In this document: piece after piece, positions 1-5,091 of the stretch
Layout: the number at the start of each line of letters is the position of its first letter
Numbering within the stretch: the first letter of the stretch is position 1
Source: Flavobacteriales bacterium UBA5933
GTDB taxonomy: Bacteria > Bacteroidota > Bacteroidia > Flavobacteriales > Weeksellaceae
Length of the DNA stretch: 6,328 nucleotides
Reading direction: 5' to 3'
Assembly (NCBI GenBank): GCA_002430925.1
Contig: DJDD01000022.1
Coordinates: 1-6,328, forward strand
The notes under the pieces: model-generated
The model's database searches: none
What the model saw: only the letters and a program-made list of their open reading frames with translations
Told to the model about the DNA's origin: nothing
Position numbers and translations under genes: made by a program

Positions 1-3
1 AAT

Positions 4-57
4 AAAATTATACACAGAATTTATGCTATTATTAAAAATAATTCTGTGTACAATTTT
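4..57. repeat. Long inverted repeat (18-bp arms, one mismatch)
   Basis: Positions 4-21 and 40-57 are complementary at 17 of 18 positions; the only mismatch is A10 against C51. The core arms are TACACAGAATT and AATTCTGTGTA, separated by an 18-nt loop at 22-39. No coding sequence is seen on either side. It could be the terminator of a gene left of the window, although the T-rich tail (TTTTAAC) is weak, or the ends of a very small non-autonomous element. The structure is certain from the bases; the role is not known. Confidence 0.6.
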
Positions 58-124
58 AACTTGCATATGTCATAGAAATCGAATTGACGAATTTTAATTA
101 AAAATGCACAACAGGTTATAATTA

Positions 125-173
125 AACATATATTAATAACATATTTATGTTTTTAATATTGTTAATATATATT
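125..173. repeat. AT-only imperfect inverted repeat
   Basis: Positions 125-142 pair with 156-173 across 18 positions, with two mismatches (C127/A171 and C140/A158) and one T/G wobble (137/161). The loop is 143-155. The stretch is almost pure A and T, so some self-complementarity is expected by chance, and there is no coding potential here. It may simply be AT-rich spacer, or part of a small degraded element together with the inverted repeat at 4-57. Confidence 0.35.
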
Positions 174-191
174 CATTTGTGATAAATAAAT

Positions 192-267
192 GCGTTACGG
201 AATGAAGTGGAAATCCTTTTTCATTAAAAAAAGATTATAGCGGAATGTCCGACCGAACGTAACGCCC
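192..267 (-). repeat. Folded intergenic repeat element, copy A (short form)
   Basis: Read on the minus strand, the element opens with GGGCGTTACG and closes with CGTAACGC, giving 8-bp terminal inverted repeats (258-265 and 192-199). Inside come a TTCGGtCGGaC segment, the motif TTCCGCTATAATC, a short hairpin made of AATCTTTTT and AAAAAGGATT, and then a second related motif, TTCCACTTCATTCC. The order and sequence match the plus-strand element at 3155-3261, although the ends differ and the inner hairpin is shorter. Similar TTCGGGTCGGGC...CTACAATC blocks are familiar to me from flavobacterial intergenic DNA (memory, not a search). No ORF is present. It may be a mobile palindromic element of the REP type or a structured RNA; the sequence alone does not decide. 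Confidence 0.6.
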
Positions 268-284
268 AAATTGTTTTTAAAAGC

Positions 285-324
285 AAAAATGCTGTTTTCA
301 TTTTTATGAAACAGCATTTTTTTT
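285..324. terminator. Bidirectional rho-independent terminator after the acyltransferase gene
   Basis: AAAAATGCTGTTTTCAT (285-301) pairs with ATGAAACAGCATTTTT (306-321) with a single bulged T and a TTTT loop. On the minus strand it lies about 20 nt past the acyltransferase stop codon and ends in five T. On the plus strand the stem is followed by a run of eight or more T (316-324), so it can also stop transcripts entering from the left. A terminator serving both directions is the simplest reading. Confidence 0.8.
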
Positions 325-341
325 GATTGAGCGTGTTAATT

Positions 342-1550
342 CTAAACCTTAATATAAATTTTATTTTTATCTAATAAATAAGCTAAAAACCAGAACAATG
401 CTAAGAAAATAAGTGAGTAAATAAATGAGCCTATTTCTGGTATTCCTGGAGTTTTAGCACAAACATTTTGATAGAACCATCCGAATGGAGAAACATAGTT
501 GATTTCACCTTGTTCATTTTGTCCATTATTTATTCTTATTAATGCAAATAATCGTGGTAAAAGTCCGCTGAGAACAAATATAAATAGGGGATTTTTTCCG
601 AAAACATCAAAAAATTTCATCAAAATGTTTCTAATAGATAGTATTTCAATAAACCAAATCATGGTAGCTATAGCAAGTGTAGCAAGACCTGTAGTGTGGA
701 CAACATAGGAACTGCTCCATATTTTTTTGTTGTATGGGAATTCTAATTGCCAAAAATAGCCAATGATTAGCGCTATTGTTCCGATTGTAAATAGCCCAGC
801 AACCAATCTATAATTAGGATAATCTGTTGTGGGAATAATTTTATTAAACCATTTAATATTACCTTGTTTTGTAATAAAATATCCAGCTAAGTAACCTAAT
901 AAAACTTGAGAAATCGTAGGAATTGTACTGTATAATCCTTCTGGATCAAAAGGCATACCTTCTCCTTTATAAATATGTGCTAATCCCAATATTTGATAAT
1001 CTAATTTTGCTCCATAAAAATCATCAATAGAATAAGGATTGTTCCCACCTAAAATAATTGTTGTTAACCAGTAAATGATAAGAATTATGATCGAAATCCA
1101 AAGTACTTTTTTAGGTTTAAAATAAAATGCAATAATAGAAGCAAAAAAGTAAGCTATTGCAATTCGTTGTAATACTCCCATTATTCGAATTCCATTTTCA
1201 TCAGATTCTTTCCAAGCTTTGAAAATTAAATGATTATTATCCCATTTAAAAAAAGGAAACCAATTAAGAAATAAACCAATTAGAAAAATAATAATAGTTC
1301 GTTTAATTACTTTTTGCCAAAACATACTTTGGGATGATTTTTGCATCCTAGGAATTACAAATGCCATAGCATTTCCTACAGCAAAAAGGAAAAAAGGAAA
1401 AACTAAATCAGTAGGCGTACATCCATTCCATTCTGCATGCTGTAGTGGAGAAAACATAAAAGACCATGTTCCTGGATTGTTAACTAATATCATTAACGCA
1501 ACAGTTGCTCCACGAAAAACATCTAAAGAATAGTATCTAACTTGATTCAT
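342..1550 (-). CDS. HGSNAT/DUF5009-family transmembrane acyltransferase
   Basis: This 402-residue inner-membrane protein belongs to the heparan-alpha-glucosaminide N-acetyltransferase-like family (COG4299/DUF5009; NagX in some bacteria). Family members are thought to pass an acetyl group from cytoplasmic acetyl-CoA across the membrane to an amino sugar, with a loop histidine as the active residue. The sequence shows a short cytoplasmic N-terminus with SLDVFRG (8-14) and about ten or eleven hydrophobic segments. The HAEWNG motif (38-43) holds the candidate active histidine, His38, followed by TDLVFPFF (47-54). RIMGVLQRIAIAY (122-134), FDPEGLYSTIPT (201-212), WSSSYVVHTTGLA (278-290) and FGKNPLFIF (317-325) are the other family blocks. 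The start ATG (1548-1550) gives the expected N-terminus and the stop is TAG. It is divergent from aspA and has no sugar-metabolism neighbour, so the real substrate is unknown; amino-sugar salvage or envelope-sugar modification is inference. Confidence 0.88.
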   Translation of the reverse strand: MNQVRYYSLDVFRGATVALMILVNNPGTWSFMFSPLQHAEWNGCTPTDLVFPFFLFAVGNAMAFVIPRMQKSSQSMFWQKVIKRTIIIFLIGLFLNWFPFFKWDNNHLIFKAWKESDENGIRIMGVLQRIAIAYFFASIIAFYFKPKKVLWISIIILIIYWLTTIILGGNNPYSIDDFYGAKLDYQILGLAHIYKGEGMPFDPEGLYSTIPTISQVLLGYLAGYFITKQGNIKWFNKIIPTTDYPNYRLVAGLFTIGTIALIIGYFWQLEFPYNKKIWSSSYVVHTTGLATLAIATMIWFIEILSIRNILMKFFDVFGKNPLFIFVLSGLLPRLFALIRINNGQNEQGEINYVSPFGWFYQNVCAKTPGIPEIGSFIYSLIFLALFWFLAYLLDKNKIYIKV

Positions 1551-1672
1551 TTTGATTTTTAATAGGGTAAATATAATTATTTTTTTATATTTTAATATAT
1601 TAACCTTGTTTTTTAAGGGGTTGTTTGATAAAAATTATATCTTTACTCAAAAATGTAACAAATCTTTTTAAG
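1551..1672. promoter_or_regulatory. Divergent promoter region between the acyltransferase gene and aspA
   Basis: These 122 bp are very AT-rich and must carry the start signals of both flanking genes. Each side has a one-mismatch version of the Bacteroidota -7 consensus TAnnTTTG. On the minus strand TATATTTA (1568-1575) lies about 18 nt before the acyltransferase ATG. On the plus strand TAACCTTG (1601-1608) and TATCTTTA (1638-1645) lie before the aspA ATG at 1673. No convincing -33 TTTG sits at the right distance from any of them, so the exact promoters are only suggested. No Shine-Dalgarno sequence precedes either start, as is usual in this phylum. Confidence 0.35.
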
Positions 1673-3061
1673 ATGAGAATTGAGTCAGATTTATTAGGAG
1701 AACTTCAAATTCCAAAAAATGCTTATTATGGTGTTCAAACCCAAAGAGCGATTAACAACTTCAAAATTTCTAACAATTATTTATCACAGTATCCAGAATT
1801 TGTAAAAGCACTAGGAATAATAAAATCAGGTGCAGCAAAGGCAAATTATGAATTAGGAATATTATCCTTAGAATTGTACGAAGCGATAACTTTTGCTTCT
1901 AACGAATTAATACAAGGAAAATATCTTGATGAATTTCCGATTGATATGATTCAAGGAGGTGCAGGAACTTCAACCAATATGAATGCGAATGAAGTTATTG
2001 CAAACATAGCTTTAGAATATTTAGGCAAAGAAAAAGGAGAATACCAATATTGTTCACCGAACGATCATGTAAACTTATCTCAGTCAACAAACGATGCTTA
2101 TCCATCTGCGCTGAAATTAGCTTTATATAACATGAATAAACCTTTGGTTGAAGCTCTTATCAAATTGCATACATCTTTTGAGAAAAAAGCGAGAACGTTT
2201 GATGATGTTATAAAAATGGGACGAACACAGTTACAAGACGCTGTTCCAATGACATTAGGTCAAGAGTTTGATGGTTTTGCTAATGGATTACAAAAAGAAG
2301 TTGAAAACTTAATAAGAGTCTCTAAAGATTTTTTAACCATAAATATGGGGGCTACAGCTATAGGCACAGGATTGAATGCAATTCCTGGGTATGCACAACT
2401 TTGTACAAAAAGTATTGCAGAAATCATGGGAGAAGATGTTAATTTGGCGGATAATCTAGTTGCCGCAACGTCTGATGCAAGTGCTTTTGTAGATTATTCA
2501 TCTGCATTAAAACGTCTTTGTGTAAAGTTATCAAAAATTTGTAACGATTTACGCTTGTTAACATCGGGGCCAAGAACTGGTTTGTTCGAAATTAATTTAC
2601 CACCAAAGCAACCAGGTTCATCAATTATGCCAGGAAAAGTAAATCCTGTAATTCCAGAAGTTGTCAATCAAGTATGTTTCAAGGTAATTGGGAATGATAC
2701 AACAATCACAATGGCTGCAGAAGCAGGACAGTTACAATTAAATGTTATGGAACCAGTAATTGGTTTTTCTATCATGGAATCTATTATTTATCTTACCAAT
2801 GCAATGGATACTTTGCGTGTAGAATGTATTGATGGCATTACTGCAAATGCAGAACATCTTAAAAAAGAAGTTCTAAATAGTATAGGAATCGTTACAGCTC
2901 TTAATCCATATATTGGTTATAAAGTAAGTACAAAAATAGCTAAAGAAGCATTAGAAACAGGAGGAAGTGTTTATCAATTAGTTTTAGATCATGGATTGTT
3001 ATCTAAAGAAAGATTAGATGAAATATTGAATCCAAATAATATGTTAGGTCCACATTTATAA
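1673..3061 (+). CDS. aspA: Aspartate ammonia-lyase (aspartase)
   Basis: This cytoplasmic enzyme reversibly splits L-aspartate into fumarate and ammonia, feeding aspartate carbon into the TCA cycle. It is a class II fumarase/aspartase superfamily member and a homotetramer in known cases. Counting from the ATG at 1673 (462 residues), visible blocks are MRIESDLLGE at the N-terminus, GGAGTSTNMNANE (95-107), SQSTNDAYP (136-144), GRTQLQDAVPMTLGQEF (183-199) and the catalytic-loop signature GSSIMPGKVNP (315-325), whose second serine is the expected general base. QLQDAVP rather than the HLMDATP type of FumC marks it as aspartase, and NQVCFKVIGNDTT also matches AspA closely. The C-terminus is somewhat shorter than the 478-residue E. 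coli enzyme. An in-frame TTG at 1625 would add 16 residues (MIKIISLLKN...), but these have no counterpart in the family, so the ATG is preferred. Monocistronic, with its own terminator. Confidence 0.95.
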   Translation: MRIESDLLGELQIPKNAYYGVQTQRAINNFKISNNYLSQYPEFVKALGIIKSGAAKANYELGILSLELYEAITFASNELIQGKYLDEFPIDMIQGGAGTSTNMNANEVIANIALEYLGKEKGEYQYCSPNDHVNLSQSTNDAYPSALKLALYNMNKPLVEALIKLHTSFEKKARTFDDVIKMGRTQLQDAVPMTLGQEFDGFANGLQKEVENLIRVSKDFLTINMGATAIGTGLNAIPGYAQLCTKSIAEIMGEDVNLADNLVAATSDASAFVDYSSALKRLCVKLSKICNDLRLLTSGPRTGLFEINLPPKQPGSSIMPGKVNPVIPEVVNQVCFKVIGNDTTITMAAEAGQLQLNVMEPVIGFSIMESIIYLTNAMDTLRVECIDGITANAEHLKKEVLNSIGIVTALNPYIGYKVSTKIAKEALETGGSVYQLVLDHGLLSKERLDEILNPNNMLGPHL

Positions 3062-3074
3062 AAATATAAAAATT

Positions 3075-3112
3075 AAAAAAATCGGTTGAATATCATTCAA
3101 CCGATTTTTTTT
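3075..3112 (+). terminator. Rho-independent terminator of aspA
   Basis: ATCGGTTGAAT (3081-3091) and ATTCAACCGAT (3095-3105) form a perfect 11-bp stem with a 3-nt loop (ATC). Six A before it and a run of eight T after it lengthen the stem to about 17 bp and supply the U-tract. It begins 13 nt after the aspA stop. Because both flanks are homopolymeric, it can also stop antisense transcription coming from the convergent helicase gene. Confidence 0.93.
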
Positions 3113-3154
3113 ATGATTTGATTAAAATATTATTTTAATGAATTATATTTTTTT

Positions 3155-3261
3155 GGGCAATCCCTTCGGGCCTGGCTTTTCGTTGCAATCTTTTTTAATT
3201 ATTCATTTCGAGAACCTCAATGACCAATTAGAAAAGGATTTTCACTACAATCCCTATTGCG
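3155..3261 (+). repeat. Folded intergenic repeat element, copy B (long form)
   Basis: The element runs from GGGCAAT (3155-3161) to ATTGCG (3256-3261), with GCAAT and ATTGC as complementary ends. In order it shows a CCC-TTCG-GG hairpin with the C(UUCG)G tetraloop (3162-3170), the motif TTTTCGTTGCAATC (3177-3190), a variable hairpin, and a second motif TTTTCACTACAATC (3239-3252). The variable hairpin is built from AATCTTTT...AAAAGGATT with further pairing TAATT/AATTA and TCATT/AATGA. Compared with copy A (192-267, minus), the two motifs and the hairpin base are alike, but about 30 extra bases lengthen the hairpin and the terminal bases are different. The last 18 bases recur at the head of each following array unit. 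No ORF. Mobile palindromic repeat or structured RNA are the open alternatives. Confidence 0.62.
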
Positions 3262-3682
3262 AATTACGAAGTTAGAATTTAGAAACTAGAAGTTTTAAAT
3301 TTTACGTAATACGACTAAAAACTAAGAACTGAAAAACTTAAACACATAAAAACTGAACAGTCATATTAGAAGTAATGAGTTATAAGTTAATTTTAAAACT
3401 TAATTACTACAATCCCTATTGCGAATTACGAAGTTAGAATTTAGAAACTAGAAGTTTTAAGTTTTACGTAATAAATCTAATTTACTAATAACTAAAAAAC
3501 TTAAACACATAAAAACTGAACAGTCATATTAGAAGTAATGAGTTATAAATTAATTTTAAAACTTAATTACTACAATCCCTATTGCGAATTACGAAGTTAG
3601 AATTTAGAAACTAGAAGTTTTAAGTTGTGAGTTTTACGTAATACGACTAAAAACTGAAAAACTTAAACACATAAAAACTGAA
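3244..3682. repeat. Tandem array of 162/163-bp units (2.7 copies)
   Basis: Three direct repeats start with ACTACAATCCCTATTGCG at 3244, 3406 and 3569, giving periods of 162 and 163 bp. Units 1 and 2 are complete; unit 3 stops at about 3682, where sequence leading into the helicase stop codon begins. Each unit contains the 18-bp tail of repeat element B, a heptad-rich hairpin bounded by ATTACG and CGTAAT, an ACTAAAA/ACTGAAA heptad stretch, and a segment AGTAAT...ATTACT that can also pair. Units 1 and 2 are almost identical except for one block of about 25 bases after CGTAAT. Unit 3 has gained 7 bases in one heptad run and lost 7 in another. No open frame crosses the array. It fills the space between the convergent aspA and helicase genes and probably arose by local duplication. 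Confidence 0.9.
3263..3310. repeat. Imperfect hairpin in array unit 1
   Basis: ATTACG (3263-3268) is complementary to CGTAAT (3305-3310), and the bases between fold on a centre at AAACT-AGA-AGTTT, with several G/T wobbles and mismatches further out. The interior is a degenerate 7-bp repeat (GAAGTTA, GAATTTA, GAAACTA, GAAGTTT). The same structure recurs in unit 2 (3425-3472) and in unit 3 (3588-3642), where it is 7 bases longer. Its function is unknown. Confidence 0.55.
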
Positions 3683-3689
3683 AAACCTA

Positions 3690-4832
3690 CTAATATCCAT
3701 GTAAATTAACATCATCAGTAGAAACTAAATCTACTTTTTTGCCCATTTTCTTTTGGATAATTTTAAAATGATGTAAATCTTCTTCTGTAATTAAACTGAT
3801 AGCTTTTCCAGTCGAATTAGCTCTTCCAGTTCGTCCAATTCTATGTACGTAATCTAAAGGAGAACGAGGTAATTCATAATTTATAACTGTAGGTAAACCT
3901 TCTATATGTATACCACGACCAATTAAATCTGTGGCAACTAAAACCTGTACATCACCTAATTTAAAATCTTCTAAATTATCCATTCTTGCTCCTTGCGATT
4001 TTTTACTATGAATCGCCATTGCAGAAATTTTATTTTTCTTCAATTTATCAACCAAATTATCTGCTGTTCTTGTAGAAGATACAAATACTAAAACTTGTTC
4101 TAAATTTTCAGATTTAATTAAATAACGTAAAAAAGGACCTTTATCTTCTGGGTTTACTTTGTAAGCTATTTGTTCTATTTGGTCAATATCAACTTCTTGT
4201 TTTTTTATTTCTACAATGGTAGGGTTAATAGCAAGAGTTGTTTTTATTTCCTCAATTTTGTCATTCAATGTAGCTGAAAAAAGAATAGTTTGTTTCTTTT
4301 TAGGAACAGCTTTTAGAATACGATTCATCTCATCTCCAAAACCTAACTGAAACATTTTATCAGCTTCATCAATAACTAAATATTGTAACTGATCTAATGT
4401 AAGTGCATTATGATCAATCAAATCCAATAAACGTCCAGGTGTTGCAATTAAAATTTCTGTACCATATAGATTTTTCATCTGTGGATTAATAGAAGTTCCT
4501 CCATAAACAGCTTGTGTTTTTACTTCGCGGCGTAAAGCTTCTTGTAAACCTACAAATGTTTGTTCTATTTGTGCTGCTAATTCACGTGTTGGAACTAAAA
4601 TCAGAGATTTTATTGCACGAGATTTTTCATACGGTTGATGTTGAATTTTTTGTAACAAAGGAGCAACAAAACATAATGTTTTTCCAGAACCTGTTTTTGC
4701 AATTCCCATTACATCTTTTCCTTTTAGAATTGATGGAATAGTTTCCGTCTGAATTTCAAATGGCTTTAAGAATCCTAATTTTGAAATTGATTTTGATAGA
4801 TATGGAGATAATCCTAAACTTTCGAATGACAT
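3690..4832 (-). CDS. DEAD-box ATP-dependent RNA helicase (RhlE-like, minimal core)
   Basis: This 380-residue cytoplasmic RNA helicase would unwind short RNA duplexes with ATP, typically in ribosome assembly, mRNA turnover or cold adaptation. All core motifs are present. RecA domain 1 holds the Q motif (GFLKPFEIQ, Gln28), motif I AKTGSGKT (45-52), Ia PTRELA (81-86), GG (111-112), Ib TPGR (131-134), II DEAD (155-158) and III SAT (186-188). RecA domain 2 holds VFVSS (249-253), QGAR (280-283), motif V ATDLIGRGIHI (300-310) and VI HRIGRTGR (330-337). Motif V has His309 where most family members have Asp (RGID/RGLD). The protein ends about 40 residues after motif VI, without the basic C-terminal tail of RhlE, so it is a bare helicase core; the exact subfamily is not certain. 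The ATG at 4830-4832 lies about 17 nt after a good -7 box. Single gene, divergent from metZ, convergent with aspA. Confidence 0.94.
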   Translation of the reverse strand: MSFESLGLSPYLSKSISKLGFLKPFEIQTETIPSILKGKDVMGIAKTGSGKTLCFVAPLLQKIQHQPYEKSRAIKSLILVPTRELAAQIEQTFVGLQEALRREVKTQAVYGGTSINPQMKNLYGTEILIATPGRLLDLIDHNALTLDQLQYLVIDEADKMFQLGFGDEMNRILKAVPKKKQTILFSATLNDKIEEIKTTLAINPTIVEIKKQEVDIDQIEQIAYKVNPEDKGPFLRYLIKSENLEQVLVFVSSTRTADNLVDKLKKNKISAMAIHSKKSQGARMDNLEDFKLGDVQVLVATDLIGRGIHIEGLPTVINYELPRSPLDYVHRIGRTGRANSTGKAISLITEEDLHHFKIIQKKMGKKVDLVSTDDVNLHGY

Positions 4833-4849
4833 AAATATGATTAATGTTA

Positions 4850-4857
4850 CAAAGGTA
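4850..4857 (-). promoter_or_regulatory. Probable -7 promoter element of the helicase gene
   Basis: On the minus strand TACCTTTG is an exact match to the Bacteroidota -7 consensus TAnnTTTG. It lies 17 nt before the helicase ATG, so transcription would begin near 4843-4845 and leave a leader of about 11-13 nt. No clear -33 TTTG is seen at the usual distance, because that region is occupied by the arm of the 54-bp palindrome, whose last base is shared with this box. Confidence 0.6.
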
Positions 4858-4910
4858 GAGATTAAATTTGAATGATTTTTTTATAAAAAAATCATTCAAA
4901 TTTAATCTCT
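4857..4910. repeat. Perfect 54-bp palindrome upstream of the helicase gene
   Basis: Bases 4857-4883 and 4884-4910 are exactly complementary, 27 bp per arm with no mismatch. The arms begin AGAGATTAAATTTGAATGA and end in a T7 run that meets an A7 run through a central AT. It lies 24 nt before the helicase start codon and about 170 bp before metZ, in a divergent intergenic region. No gene therefore ends into it and it is not an ordinary terminator for either neighbour. It abuts the helicase -7 box. Possible roles are an insulator between divergent transcription units, a binding or cruciform site, or a recent inverted duplication. The structure is certain; the role is inference. Confidence 0.85.
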
Positions 4911-5056
4911 CATAATCTTTTTAGAAGTTGTTGAAAAAGAGTTCGGTAAGTGGTTTTTCGTTAATTTTCTATTTTTATGAATTTTTTCAGAGTCTACATA
5001 ATGTGAAAACTACATAAAACAGAAAAATATTCGGTTTAAAACTTTCATAAAATCTT

Positions 5057-5085
5057 TTTGCTTTATAAAAGTATGTTTAAATTTG
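5057..5085 (+). promoter_or_regulatory. Probable metZ promoter (-33 TTTG / -7 TAAATTTG)
   Basis: TTTG (5057-5060) and TAAATTTG (5078-5085) match the Bacteroidota -33 and -7 elements and are separated by 17 nt. Both elements fit the consensus fully, and the spacing is within the known flavobacterial range. The start point expected 5-7 nt after the box falls at about 5090-5092, on or next to the metZ ATG, so the transcript would have almost no leader. The rest of the intergenic stretch (4911-5056) holds no ORF, and I see no riboswitch in it. Confidence 0.65.
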
Positions 5086-5091
5086 ATTGTT

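Noticed and set aside
103..120. GCACAACAGGTTATAA, which recalls the ends of some flavobacterial repeats
   Set aside because: No matching partner or inverted copy is seen in the window, and my recollection of the motif is too vague to support a call.
192..267. Possible integron attC site
   Set aside because: The ends are complementary, but they do not fit the GTTRRRY and RYYYAAC core-site consensus, copy B has no AAC/GTT core at all, and no integrase or cassette gene is nearby.
499..708. Plus-strand open frame of 69 codons
   Set aside because: It lies antisense inside the well-supported acyltransferase gene, its translation shows no recognisable family, and it has no promoter or start signal.
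3244..3682. Possible CRISPR array
   Set aside because: The units are 162/163 bp and similar along nearly their whole length. There are no short identical repeats separated by unique spacers and no cas genes.
3062..3689. A small or broken gene in the aspA-helicase spacer
   Set aside because: Stop codons occur often in all frames and the sequence is explained by a terminator, a repeat element and the tandem array.
4514..4741. Plus-strand open frame of 75 codons
   Set aside because: It is antisense to the helicase core motifs; its leucine/phenylalanine-rich translation reflects the reverse of that coding sequence.
4911..5091. Possible SAM riboswitch before metZ
   Set aside because: I found none of the conserved stems or core motifs of the SAM-I or SAM-II classes, and the best promoter leaves almost no leader.
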